The translations under genes and the position numbers were made by a program. A model generated the notes under the pieces. That model saw nothing but the letters and a program-made list of their open reading frames with translations. It did no database searches and was not told where the DNA came from. Shown here in pieces: positions 30,332 to 38,552 of a stretch of DNA of 64,000 bases. Origin of the DNA: Mangrovicella endophytica (lineage in GTDB: Bacteria; Pseudomonadota; Alphaproteobacteria; Rhizobiales; Rhizobiaceae); assembly GCF_002893625.1 (NCBI RefSeq), contig NZ_PKMZ01000013.1:1-64000 (forward strand), written 5' to 3'. Positions within the stretch are counted from its first letter, which is position 1; each line of letters opens with the position of its first letter.

Positions 30332-30582
30332 GTCGGTTGCCTCGCGTCGCGGTCGAAGAAGATCGTGATGATACGACGTTCGTGTTCATTCTCAACACAG
30401 ACGACCCGCAGGACGCGGTTACCGAACTCCGGAATGACCTTGAAGTAGCGCCTTCGTCCGGGCCGGAGATCATCGCCAATCCAATCGGGCTCCTCGATCG
30501 TCCGCTTTACCCACGCCACGTCAAGCTTCCGCTCGTCGATCGCATCACGCGCGTGCTGCGAGAACGTCAGAGGCCGGTGCAT
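30328..30582 (-). CDS. DUF4258 protein, toxin-like (RelE/BrnT-like fold)
   Basis: The 84-residue product begins MHRPLTFSQHARDAIDERKL and contains KVIPEFGNRVLRVVCVEN and RRIITIFFDRDAR, the DUF4258 pattern of small RNase-like toxins. AGGA stands before the ATG at 30582; a longer start nine codons upstream is unsupported. It forms a two-gene unit with the DUF2283 gene. Toxicity is inferred from family and context, not from catalytic residues. Confidence 0.82.
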   Translation of the reverse strand: MHRPLTFSQHARDAIDERKLDVAWVKRTIEEPDWIGDDLRPGRRRYFKVIPEFGNRVLRVVCVENEHERRIITIFFDRDARQPT

Positions 30583-30626
30583 CTTTGCCGTTCCTGTGCC
30601 TAGACACACCCATAGTCAGCGATAGT

Positions 30627-30665
30627 GATCGTCGCCTAGCTTGGATCGCAACAGCGATCCAAGCT
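30627..30665. repeat. Hairpin with conserved GATCGTCGCCTA leader, copy 1
   Basis: AGCTTGGATCGC and GCGATCCAAGCT (30638-30665) form a perfect 12-bp stem with an AACA loop. It is preceded by GATCGTCGCCTA, the same leader found before the hairpin at 30830. Confidence 0.7.
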
Positions 30666-30761
30666 GCCTACCGGCCCTCGCTCAAGCTCGCGGCCTTCGT
30701 CGTTGAGATCGATTTACCGGATCGTTTCGCCGCGCTTCGCGGACCACTCCTCAGCCGCCGG

Positions 30762-30803
30762 CCGGGGCCCCGCTGCCTGCGGCAGCGCCCCGGCAGAGCC
30801 GCG
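30762..30803. repeat. 42-bp palindromic direct repeat, right copy
   Basis: This is the second copy of the element at 29859-29900, in the same orientation, about 900 bp away on the other side of the toxin-antitoxin-like pair. Confidence 0.75.
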
Positions 30804-30819
30804 CTGGCGACGATTCACT

Positions 30820-30859
30820 GGATCGTCGCCTATCTCGGATTGCTGACGCAATCCGAGAT
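30820..30859 (-). terminator. Hairpin downstream of lepA, with GATCGTCGCCTA leader (copy 2)
   Basis: TATCTCGGATTGC and GCAATCCGAGATA (30830-30859) form a perfect 13-bp stem with a TGAC loop, four bases after the lepA stop codon. It has no T-tract on the minus strand, so it may be a 3'-end stabiliser or an attenuating hairpin and not a classical terminator. The leader matches that of the hairpin at 30638. Confidence 0.6.
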
Positions 30860-30863
30860 AGCG

Positions 30864-32690
30864 CTAGCTCTCCATCTTCAGTGCGGCGATGAAGGCTTCC
30901 TGCGGGATGTCGACCTTGCCGAACTGGCGCATGCGCTTCTTGCCCTCTTTCTGCTTGTCGAGGAGCTTGCGCTTGCGGGTGGCGTCGCCACCGTAGCACT
31001 TGGCAGTCACGTCCTTGCGCAGCGCCGAGATCGTCTCGCGCGCGATCACCTTGCCGCCGATCGCCGCCTGGATCGGGATCTTGAAGAGGTGGTGCGGGAT
31101 CAGTTCTTTGAGCTTCTCGCACATGCCGCGGCCGCGCCGCTCCGCCTGGGAGCGGTGCACCAGCATGGAGAGGGCGTCCACCGGCTCGCCATTGACGAGA
31201 ACGCTCATCTTCACGAGGTCGCCCTCGCGATAATCCGACAGCTGGTAGTCGAAGGAGGCATAGCCCTTCGAGATCGACTTCAGCCGGTCGTAGAAGTCGA
31301 AGACCACCTCGTTCAGCGGCAGCTCGTAGGTGACCATGGCGCGCTTGCCTACATAGGTCAGCTCGGTCTGGATGCCGCGCCGCTCCTGGCAGAGCGTCAG
31401 GATGTTGCCGAGATAATCGTCGGGGGTCAGGATCGTCGCCTTGATCCAGGGCTCGTTGATGCTGTCGATCTTGACGACGTCCGGCATGTCGGCGGGGTTG
31501 TGGAGCTGGATCGTCGTGCCGTCGGTGAGCTTGACGTCATAGACGACGCTCGGAGCCGTGGCGATGAGGTCGAGGTCGAACTCGCGGGAGAGGCGCTCCT
31601 GGATGATCTCCAGATGCAGGAGGCCGAGGAAGCCGCAGCGGAAGCCGAAGCCGAGCGCGGCCGAACTTTCCATTTCGAACGAGAAGGACGCATCGTTGAG
31701 GCGCAGCTTGCCCATGGCCGCGCGCAGATCGTCAAAATCGGCGGCGTCGACCGGGAAGAGGCCGCAGAAGACCACCGGCTGGGCCGGCTTGAAGCCCGGC
31801 AGCATCTCGGAGGTCGGGCGCCGGTCGTCGGTGATGGTGTCGCCGACGCGGGTGTCGGCGACCTCCTTGATCGAGGCGGTGATGAAGCCGAGCTCACCGG
31901 GGCCGAGCGCCTCCATTGTCACCATCTTGGGGGTGAAGACGCCGACCCGATCGACCGGGTACTTGGCGTCCGTGCCCATCATGCGGATGGTCTGGCCGCG
32001 CTTCAGCTCGCCGTCGATGATGCGCACGAGCACGACGACGCCGAGATAGGCGTCGTACCAGCTATCGACGAGCATCGCCTTCAGGGGGGCGGAGCGGTCG
32101 CCATGGGCGGGCGCGGGCAGGCGGGTGACGATCGCCTCCAGCACCTCCTCGATGCCGATGCCGGCCTTCGCCGAGATCATCACGGCCTCGGAGGCATCGA
32201 TGCCGATCACCTCCTCGATCTGCTCCTTCACCTTGTCCGGCTCGGCGGCCGGCAGGTCGATCTTGTTGAGGACGGGAACGATCTCGAGATCGTTGTCGAT
32301 GGCGAGATAAACGTTGGCGAGCGTCTGCGCCTCCACCCCTTGCGCCGCGTCGACGACGAGGAGGGCGCCCTCGCAGGCCGAGAGCGAGCGCGACACCTCA
32401 TAGGCGAAGTCGACATGGCCGGGCGTGTCGATGAGGTTGAGGACGTAGGGCTCGCCGTTGCGGGCGGTGTAATGGAGGCGCACCGTCTGCGCCTTGATGG
32501 TGATGCCGCGCTCGCGCTCGATATCCATGGAATCGAGCACCTGCTCCTTGCCCGCCATTTCGCGCGCGTCGAGGCCGCCGGTCAGCTGGATCAGCCGGTC
32601 GGCAAGCGTCGACTTTCCATGGTCGATATGGGCGACGATGGAGAAGTTGCGGATGTGGTCGAGGGGCGTCTGCGCGGGCGTGGTGCTCAT
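30864..32690 (-). CDS. lepA: Elongation factor 4 (LepA), back-translocating GTPase
   Basis: The 608-residue GTPase acts on the ribosome during elongation and assembly. The G1 motif AHIDHGKS is at residues 20-27, followed by DTPGHVD, NKIDLP and the G5 region. The LepA-specific C-terminus with [24 protein letters not shown] is intact. I chose the ATG at 32690; one at 32699 is in frame three codons earlier, and neither has a strong ribosome binding site. Confidence 0.97.
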   Translation of the reverse strand: MSTTPAQTPLDHIRNFSIVAHIDHGKSTLADRLIQLTGGLDAREMAGKEQVLDSMDIERERGITIKAQTVRLHYTARNGEPYVLNLIDTPGHVDFAYEVSRSLSACEGALLVVDAAQGVEAQTLANVYLAIDNDLEIVPVLNKIDLPAAEPDKVKEQIEEVIGIDASEAVMISAKAGIGIEEVLEAIVTRLPAPAHGDRSAPLKAMLVDSWYDAYLGVVVLVRIIDGELKRGQTIRMMGTDAKYPVDRVGVFTPKMVTMEALGPGELGFITASIKEVADTRVGDTITDDRRPTSEMLPGFKPAQPVVFCGLFPVDAADFDDLRAAMGKLRLNDASFSFEMESSAALGFGFRCGFLGLLHLEIIQERLSREFDLDLIATAPSVVYDVKLTDGTTIQLHNPADMPDVVKIDSINEPWIKATILTPDDYLGNILTLCQERRGIQTELTYVGKRAMVTYELPLNEVVFDFYDRLKSISKGYASFDYQLSDYREGDLVKMSVLVNGEPVDALSMLVHRSQAERRGRGMCEKLKELIPHHLFKIPIQAAIGGKVIARETISALRKDVTAKCYGGDATRKRKLLDKQKEGKKRMRQFGKVDIPQEAFIAALKMES

Positions 32691-32793
32691 CGCCCGCATA
32701 TAGAGAATTGCCGCGAGGACGGGAACAGGTTTTGCGCCGGGCGCGAAGCATCGCGTCAGGCGGGCGAAAGGCTGTGCGGACGGCGCGCGGCAG

Positions 32794-32818
32794 GCCGGCG
32801 GGGCGGGTACCCGCCGGC
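32794..32818 (-). terminator. Hairpin downstream of the GMC oxidoreductase gene
   Basis: GCCGGCGGG and CCCGCCGGC form a 9-bp stem around a seven-base loop, directly after the stop codon at 32820. No T-tract follows. Confidence 0.5.
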
Positions 32819-32819
32819 G

Positions 32820-34265
32820 TCAGGCCGTGACGTGCGGCAGGCCGGACAGGTGGTAGCCTAGCCGCAGTGCCAGCGCGACGATGGTGGTGGTGGGGTTGGC
32901 GTGGCCGGAAGTCGCGAACACCGACGAGCCGCCGATATGGAGATTGCGCATGCCGTGGACGCGGCAGTCGGAGTCGACGACACCCTTCTGCGGATCGTTC
33001 GACATGCGGGTGCCGCCCATATGGTGGTAGCCGGCAAGTTCGCCGCCTTCCGGATACTCTTCGCCCTCCAGCAGCCATTCGGCGAGACGCACCCGGCCGA
33101 GATCGGCGCGCGCCATGGACTGGCCGAACAGGCGCAGCCCTTCCAGGAGGGTGCGCCGATCCAGTTCGCCCTTCTTCCAGTGCAGCTCGATGCGCGGAAT
33201 CCCGTCCGCGTCTCGCTCGCTGCCGGAGAGCGCAACACGGTTTTCAGCGACGGGCGCCTGCTCCCAGCCGACGGAGAGGTGGCCGCCGCAGGTGAGATTG
33301 AGGCCGACCGTGCTCGACGCCCACTCGCTGAAGGAGGGCGCGGTGCAGGCGAGATGGGCAACCGTCTCCTTCACCCCGGCATAGGGCGTGCTGATCAGCC
33401 GCACGCCGAAATTCATAATGCCGGCCCTTTGGAGGGCAGCGGGCGAGGGCCCGAAGAAGGCCTCGTTCTGCGCGTCCATCTCAAATGCATTCTCCCGCAG
33501 CAGCAACGCGTCGGCCGCGATGAACTGCGGATGCTCCATCCAGTAGCGGCCGAGCGCGGCCGGCTTGGGCACGACGCCGCCGCCGCTGCGCTCGTTGGAC
33601 CAGAGCAGCAGGCGGGAGTTCTCCAGGCCGCCCGTGGCCACAACATACTGCGCGACGCGCAGGTCGCGCGCCGGTGCGCCGTTCGAGCGGATCCTGGCCG
33701 CGGTTACCTGGGTGCCGTCGCCGACCAGTTCGGTGACATGGGTGTTCAGGACCAGTGCGATGCGGTCGCTGGTGGCGATCTCCTCGCGGTACTTTTGGCC
33801 GAAGCGCACCGCCGGGCTCTTGATCAGCTGGATCCAGCTGATGTCCGCGTCGATCGGGCGGTCGGCCTCGAATGCTGGAAGGTCGAGAATATCCTGCACC
33901 TCGCCGAGGAACGGCTCGATGTCGTGGCGGCCGATCGGCCAGCCGCTGTCCGGCACCCAGGGTCTCGCCTCGAAGTCGGAAGCGTCAAGCACCCGGCACC
34001 AGCCGGCCCAGTGGTTGGAGCAGCCGCCGAGAAAGCGCAGGCGGGCGACATCGAGATCAAAATAGGGATCGCCGACCGTGGTGCCGCGATAGAAGTCCTG
34101 CGACTCCTCGGTGACCTCCTCGCCGCCGGCCTCGAGGATCACCACGGGGGTGCCGAGCTTGGCCAGAACCCGGGCGATGGTGATGCCAGCGGGGCCGGCG
34201 CCGACGATGCAGACCTTGGGCTGAAAGCTGGAGGCCTCGAATTCGGCTGCGTTCGCAAAGATCAT
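32820..34265 (-). CDS. GMC-family FAD-dependent oxidoreductase
   Basis: The 481-residue protein has the FAD-binding VCIVGAGPAGITIARVL near residues 18-34, the LRFLGGCSNHWAGWCRVLD flavin loop, and the C-terminal active-site region YHHMGGTRMS and SGHANPTTTIVALALRLG. This is typical of GMC dehydrogenases that oxidise sugars or alcohols. It has no signal peptide of its own. The gene overlaps the upstream 49-codon Tat-signal gene by four bases (ATGA), so export as a complex by hitchhiking is likely. Substrate is unknown. Confidence 0.9.
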   Translation of the reverse strand: MIFANAAEFEASSFQPKVCIVGAGPAGITIARVLAKLGTPVVILEAGGEEVTEESQDFYRGTTVGDPYFDLDVARLRFLGGCSNHWAGWCRVLDASDFEARPWVPDSGWPIGRHDIEPFLGEVQDILDLPAFEADRPIDADISWIQLIKSPAVRFGQKYREEIATSDRIALVLNTHVTELVGDGTQVTAARIRSNGAPARDLRVAQYVVATGGLENSRLLLWSNERSGGGVVPKPAALGRYWMEHPQFIAADALLLRENAFEMDAQNEAFFGPSPAALQRAGIMNFGVRLISTPYAGVKETVAHLACTAPSFSEWASSTVGLNLTCGGHLSVGWEQAPVAENRVALSGSERDADGIPRIELHWKKGELDRRTLLEGLRLFGQSMARADLGRVRLAEWLLEGEEYPEGGELAGYHHMGGTRMSNDPQKGVVDSDCRVHGMRNLHIGGSSVFATSGHANPTTTIVALALRLGYHLSGLPHVTA

Positions 34266-34411
34266 GACAGGTCGCTCCGGCGCAGGATCCAGCCATCGCG
34301 CTCCACGAAGCCGCCCTCGTCGAAGCGCAGACGCCCGACGAGCGGCAGCAGAGAGACGGACGCCAGAAGCCCGATCAGGAAGCGCCGTCGAGCAGGAGAG
34401 GTGTTGGTCAT
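34262..34411 (-). CDS. 49-residue Tat-signal protein, probable export partner of the GMC enzyme
   Basis: The short product carries a twin-arginine motif at residues 8-12 (RRRFL) followed by a hydrophobic stretch to about residue 24, then some 25 residues ending in a mixed polar tail (FDEGGFVERDGWILRRSDLS). GGAAGG precedes the ATG. Small Tat-signal subunits accompany several GMC dehydrogenases, but those I know are longer. A TTAA-N7-TTAA box lies 33 bp upstream. Confidence 0.72.
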   Translation of the reverse strand: MTNTSPARRRFLIGLLASVSLLPLVGRLRFDEGGFVERDGWILRRSDLS

Positions 34412-34443
34412 GGATAAGCCTTCCGCACGGGTAATCATTGACG

Positions 34444-34458
34444 TTAACCCATCCTTAA
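34444..34458. promoter_or_regulatory. Candidate CtrA box upstream of the Tat/GMC pair
   Basis: TTAA-CCCATCC-TTAA followed by CC matches the full CtrA consensus TTAA-N7-TTAA. It is 33 bp upstream of the start at 34411, a position where a bound regulator would contact the promoter. Confidence 0.6.
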
Positions 34459-34652
34459 CCAAGTCGGTGCGGGTTCAGCACCCCCTATGGGTCCTGAATC
34501 GCCAGTCTTGGTTAAGCTTAAAAATCTAACGAACCGGTGGCTTTCCCGCGCGGAGAGAAAATCGTCAGTATTTTATCTATTAATCAGACTTCCAAGTCGA
34601 CGGACGTTGGGGCAATTTGCGCTAGTCACCCAGTCTGTGCGCCGATACGTAC

Positions 34653-34667
34653 TTAACGCATCCTTAA
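34653..34667. promoter_or_regulatory. Candidate CtrA box upstream of the membrane protein gene
   Basis: TTAA-CGCATCC-TTAA matches the CtrA consensus and shares five of the seven spacer bases plus the downstream CAAG-like flank with the box at 34444. It ends 19 bp before the ATG at 34687, so it could repress as well as activate. Confidence 0.6.
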
Positions 34668-34686
34668 CAAGGCTCCGAGCGCCGCC

Positions 34687-35919
34687 ATGACCATGCATCA
34701 CTCATCGAGGAGCTCTCCGCAGCAGGCGATGCAGGCCCTTGTCGAGGGCGTGCCCGCCGCGATGCTGCAGCTGTGGACGCGCTGGGCCTCAGGCGCAGGG
34801 CTCATGCTGCTCGTCGGCTTCGTCACCGTGGTCGCGGCGCTCGGCTATGGCCGGCCGGTGAACAACTGGGACAAAATCGCCTATGTCGCCGCGGTGGAGA
34901 AGGCGCATGCGCCCGCTCCGGCGACGCTGCATGCGCGGACCTGGTCGATCATGCGGGACACGGTTCCCGCCGGGCAGCTCGCCGGCCTTGCCAATGGCGA
35001 TGCCTATCGCAGCCGGCAGTTCACTGATCCAAACGCCTTTGCCTCGCAGATCGGCATGTATGGCGTGAAGTGGCTCTATGTGGAGGTGCTGCGCGGCTCG
35101 CTCAGCGTCTTCGGGGTGCAGCACGGCGCCGAGGTCGTGAATGTCGGCGTCGCGCTCGTGTTCCTGGCAGTGCTGGTGCTCTGGCTGCAGGCGACGGGCA
35201 ATCTGGTTCTGGCGCCGCTGGTGGTCGGCTTCCTGATGATCGCGGGCTATCCGGCGCTTGCCATGGCGGTGACGCCCGACCTGATGGCGGCGACCTTCGT
35301 CCTCGCCGGCCTCTTGGCGCTCGACCGGGACAAGCCGATCCTCGGCGGGCTCGCCCTCGTGCTCGCGGTGCTGACCCGGCCGGACGTGGTGGTGCTGACG
35401 GGCCTGCTGGTGCCGGTCGCCTGGCTGTGGCGGGACCGCCTCTGGCCGAGCCTTGCGGGGATCTTCGTCGCCTCCGCCGCGGCCTACCTCTTCGCCGTGT
35501 CGGCCGGCAGCCATGTCAGTTACTGGGCGCATCTGTGGTTCTCGACCTACCAGATCCAGGCCTCGATGACGGATTTCCATCCCGCCTTCTCGCTGCGGGT
35601 CTACCTGACCGCGCTGGCCTATAATCTCCTGCGCGCGGCGGTGGAGAACACCTGGCTCGGCATCTTCATCGCCGGGCTCGGCGCGCTTGCGGCCATGGCG
35701 ATGGCCGGGATGCACATCACCGGGCGTCGTCGCGTGCTGATCACCGCACTGATGACGGCGGTGGTCGCCAAGTTCATCCTGTTCCCGCTGCATGACGGGC
35801 GGGTCTATGTCCCGCTGCTGCTGCCGGTCTTCCTGATGCTGCTGGCGGAGGTCCGCCGCAATCTCAGCAGCCGTGGCCTGGCGGATGCCCACCGCCCCGC
35901 GGGCATCGCCGCCCAGTAA
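34687..35919 (+). CDS. Polytopic membrane protein (glycosyltransferase-39-like topology)
   Basis: The 410-residue protein has about nine to ten membrane helices between residues 35 and 395 and a long periplasmic-type loop after the first (about residues 57-120, with NNWDKIAYVAAVEKA). This layout recalls GT-C type glycosyltransferases, and an early acidic residue in that loop (Asp61) is in a plausible place, but no family motif is decisive. The gene is divergent from the Tat/GMC pair and each side has a CtrA-like box. Confidence 0.75.
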   Translation: MTMHHSSRSSPQQAMQALVEGVPAAMLQLWTRWASGAGLMLLVGFVTVVAALGYGRPVNNWDKIAYVAAVEKAHAPAPATLHARTWSIMRDTVPAGQLAGLANGDAYRSRQFTDPNAFASQIGMYGVKWLYVEVLRGSLSVFGVQHGAEVVNVGVALVFLAVLVLWLQATGNLVLAPLVVGFLMIAGYPALAMAVTPDLMAATFVLAGLLALDRDKPILGGLALVLAVLTRPDVVVLTGLLVPVAWLWRDRLWPSLAGIFVASAAAYLFAVSAGSHVSYWAHLWFSTYQIQASMTDFHPAFSLRVYLTALAYNLLRAAVENTWLGIFIAGLGALAAMAMAGMHITGRRRVLITALMTAVVAKFILFPLHDGRVYVPLLLPVFLMLLAEVRRNLSSRGLADAHRPAGIAAQ

Positions 35920-36112
35920 GGCCACATTCGCCGCCTCACGCCCGCGGCGTCGTGCTCGGGACATGCGCCGACGAGCCCAGCTGCGCCCCGCGATCGCAGC
36001 TCCATCCGCTGCGCAGAGGCAGCCGCATGATCCCAGTCGCCTAGATGATTTACCAGACGTTAACCACGTTGCCTTACTACCCCTAGATGTATCGGCGAAG
36101 GGGAGTCGACGG

Positions 36113-36547
36113 GTGAGAATCGGAACAGGCAACAGCTATCCGCTGGCGAGCCAGCGCCCGCCGTCACCGAGCGCCGAGCGCGCCGGCTCGTTTACGGCTG
36201 CCCTGGCGTCCGCGACGTCCGATCAGGCCGAGCAGGGCAAGGCGGCACAGCCCGACTTCACCAGCATGACCCGCAAGGAGCTGTCCGACTGGATGAACGG
36301 CAAGATCAGGAGCGGCGAGATGTCGTTGGACGACAGCTCGGCGTTCCTGGGAATGACGGTCAAGATCCCGGTCGGCGCCGGCCCGGGCTCGCGCATCGGC
36401 CTCGACGACAGCGAGCGCGTCAACTTCGTGAAAACCGCGCAGGACGGCCTTGCGGCTGCGCTGTCGCGGCACGACGACGCGACGCGAGCGATGCTGGAGA
36501 TCGCACTCCGAGTGATGCCGAACCCCGAGGCCGACCGAAGCGCCTGA
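36113..36547 (+). CDS. Hypothetical protein, 144 residues
   Basis: I do not recognise the family. The protein is soluble and has an N-terminal low-complexity part (Ser, Ala, Pro to about residue 45), then a helical part with SMTRKELSDWMNGKIRSGEM and a C-terminal helix. It starts at GTG with AAGGGGAG nine bases upstream. A TTAACC half-site lies about 50 bp upstream. It follows the membrane protein gene by about 190 bp on the same strand. Confidence 0.65.
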   Translation: MRIGTGNSYPLASQRPPSPSAERAGSFTAALASATSDQAEQGKAAQPDFTSMTRKELSDWMNGKIRSGEMSLDDSSAFLGMTVKIPVGAGPGSRIGLDDSERVNFVKTAQDGLAAALSRHDDATRAMLEIALRVMPNPEADRSA

Positions 36548-36597
36548 CAGGATGCTCGCTCGCACGGGACAGCTCGAACGGGGCTGCGGGGCAGCGG

Positions 36598-37326
36598 CTA
36601 AGCGCCCGTGCTTCCTGAGCCGACGCGCCTGGCCAGGCATGCGCCCCAGAACAGGCTCGAAAAGAACCAGGTCGGCTCCTCGAACCCGGCCTCGGCGAGA
36701 AGTTCGGCCACCGCCGCTTCCGATGCGGGCGGATCGGCCCCTTCCAGGATCTTGCCGAGCTTGGCGCGCACCTCGTCCTCCGTCGCGCCCTGCATGCGCC
36801 AGCGCTCGCCCCAGGCGGCCAGCAGCAGCGGCTGGCTGGCATAGGCGTAGCGATTGCCCGCCAAGATCAGAGGGGCGCCCGGCGCAAGGCGGCTGGCGAT
36901 CGACGCCAGCAGCCGGCGCTTGGCCTCGAGGCCCGGCTGGTGGTGAAGCACCCCGATCAGGGTCGCAGCGCCGAACCGGCGATCGGCTGGCAGATCGTCG
37001 ACATAGCCGAGATGGAACTCGGTCCGCGCCGCCACGCCGTGCCGGGCGGCCTCCGCTTCGGCGATCTCCAGCATCGGCCGCGACGGATCGACGGCGGTGA
37101 AGTGCCAGCGCGGCGCAAGCCGGCTCGCCGAGACGATCTCCTGTGCCCCACCGCCCGCGCCGACCACGAGGATGTCGGCCTCGCCATCGCCGCCCAGCGT
37201 TGCCGACAGCATGCAGGCTGCCAGCTCGTGACAGGCGTCGTAGCCGGCAAGGGCGATGCGGCTCTGCGCCTGGTACTCGCCCGCGCGCGCCGGATCGAAC
37301 TTTTGTGCAGCTGTTGTCGACGACAT
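36598..37326 (-). CDS. SAM-dependent methyltransferase, class I
   Basis: The 242-residue protein has the SAM-binding motif ILVVGAGGGAQEI near residues 53-65, the acidic FTAVDPSRPMLEIAEAEAARHG segment and the motif FGAATLIGVLHHQP. The acceptor is unknown. It is convergent with the hypothetical gene at 36113, and only 50 bp separate their ends. The ATG at 37326 is chosen; a TTG one codon earlier is possible. The ribosome binding site is weak. Confidence 0.87.
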   Translation of the reverse strand: MSSTTAAQKFDPARAGEYQAQSRIALAGYDACHELAACMLSATLGGDGEADILVVGAGGGAQEIVSASRLAPRWHFTAVDPSRPMLEIAEAEAARHGVAARTEFHLGYVDDLPADRRFGAATLIGVLHHQPGLEAKRRLLASIASRLAPGAPLILAGNRYAYASQPLLLAAWGERWRMQGATEDEVRAKLGKILEGADPPASEAAVAELLAEAGFEEPTWFFSSLFWGACLARRVGSGSTGA

Positions 37327-37478
37327 CAAGGATCGGGCCCGGTTGGCAGATTCGATTTCAACGCACCCTTATGGCACGCCGCCCCTCCCGCAAAGGCGGC
37401 GTGTCGCCCTGCGGCGCATGCCGTCACGGCACCGCAAGGCCGGTGGCGCTCTGAAGGCCGGCACGACAGGCCGGCGAG

Positions 37479-38099
37479 TCACCTCGCAGCGGCCAGCGTC
37501 AGCGCGTGGTCGCGGATATCCGGCGGCCAGGCGGCCATGCGCGCGGCAAAGCCCTCGGCATCGCCGGCGAAGAGCGCCCGAATCGCCTCCTCGTATCCCG
37601 GCAGATCGCCGGCCAGCGCGGCGAGGAAACGATAGGCGGCCTCTCGCGCCGCCTTGGCCAGGCTCTGCCCGCCATCATCCGTCCGGCGCGCTGCGTCGAC
37701 GAGGCGGCGCAGCGCCTGCGAGGCGCCGCCGGGCTGGGATGCCAGCCACTCCCAGTGGCGGGGCAGCAGCGTCACCTCGCGGGCGACGACGCCGAGTTTC
37801 GGGCGGCCGCGCAGCCGTGGCGGATGGCTCGCATCCGATCCGTCCTGGATACCGGCTGCGGCGTCCGCAGCATCTGCCGGCGCGGCGAACCTGGCCCGTA
37901 TGTCCGCGTCGGTTCCACGCAGATCGAGGTCAATCACCGCGCCGGTGGTATCGTCGAAGGTGAGGATCGGCTCCTGCGTGCCCGACGTACCCTCCGCCTG
38001 CTGTGCCTTGACGGCGAGGGCGATGTCGACGAGCGGACCGCCGGCGAGCTTCCGCGCCCCGATGAAGGCAGTGCAGGGTCTTCGTGCGTGGTCGGCCAT
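37479..38099 (-). CDS. DUF2239 family protein
   Basis: The 206-residue product matches the DUF2239 plan: TAFIGARKLAGGPLVDIALAVK at the start, the charged GRPKLGVVAREVTLLPRHWE in the middle and a C-terminal helical part. The family function is unknown. The gene is divergent from the GIY-YIG gene, and a 26-bp near-perfect dyad lies between them. Confidence 0.85.
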   Translation of the reverse strand: MADHARRPCTAFIGARKLAGGPLVDIALAVKAQQAEGTSGTQEPILTFDDTTGAVIDLDLRGTDADIRARFAAPADAADAAAGIQDGSDASHPPRLRGRPKLGVVAREVTLLPRHWEWLASQPGGASQALRRLVDAARRTDDGGQSLAKAAREAAYRFLAALAGDLPGYEEAIRALFAGDAEGFAARMAAWPPDIRDHALTLAAAR

Positions 38100-38141
38100 G
38101 GCGTCTCCTGGGGCGGACTATACGAGCAATCCGCGAAGTCC

Positions 38142-38167
38142 GTCAATTTCACCCGGGTGATATTGTC
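38142..38167. promoter_or_regulatory. 26-bp operator-like dyad between divergent genes
   Basis: The centre TCACCCGGGTGA (38149-38160) is a perfect 12-bp palindrome, and the symmetry extends outwards with AAT/ATT arms so that 22 of 26 positions are symmetric. It lies 42 bp before the DUF2239 start and 49 bp before the GIY-YIG start, ideal for control of both. The cognate regulator is not identifiable in the window. Confidence 0.7.
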
Positions 38168-38216
38168 ATCTTCGCTGGTCTCGCCTAGCGTTGCGGTCCT
38201 AGCGCGAGGACCGCCG

Positions 38217-38552
38217 ATGAAAGCCGAAGACCGCAAGGCCGCGACGAGCGCCTACAAGGAACGGAAGGTCGAGGCCGGCATCTATGCCGTCCGTTGCGCG
38301 GCCTCGGGCGAAGTCTGGGTCGGCGGCGCGCCGGACCTGTCGACAATCCAGAACCGCCTCTGGTTCACCCTTCGCCAGGGCGTGAACACGCATCGCTCGC
38401 TGCAGAGCGCATGGGCGGCGCATGGAGCGGAGGCATTTGGCTTCGAGGTGGTCGAGCGGCTGGACGAGGAGACGATCGGCTATGTCCGCAAGCGGATCAT
38501 GAAGGAATGCCTCGATCACTGGGCCGAGGCGCTCGGGGCCGTGCGGATTTGA
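38217..38552 (+). CDS. GIY-YIG nuclease family protein
   Basis: The 111-residue protein has the small GIY-YIG fold: GIYAVRCAASGEVWVGGAPD near residues 22-41 and a later basic LWFTLRQG...HRSLQSAW segment. The second YIG element is degenerate (VWVGG), so nuclease activity is uncertain. Similar stand-alone proteins are common in alphaproteobacteria. The following hydrolase gene overlaps its stop by three bases within TTTGA. Confidence 0.8.
   Translation: MKAEDRKAATSAYKERKVEAGIYAVRCAASGEVWVGGAPDLSTIQNRLWFTLRQGVNTHRSLQSAWAAHGAEAFGFEVVERLDEETIGYVRKRIMKECLDHWAEALGAVRI

Noticed and set aside
30585-32861. 758-codon plus-strand frame opposite lepA
   Set aside because: Antisense shadow of lepA; no ribosome binding site or family pattern.
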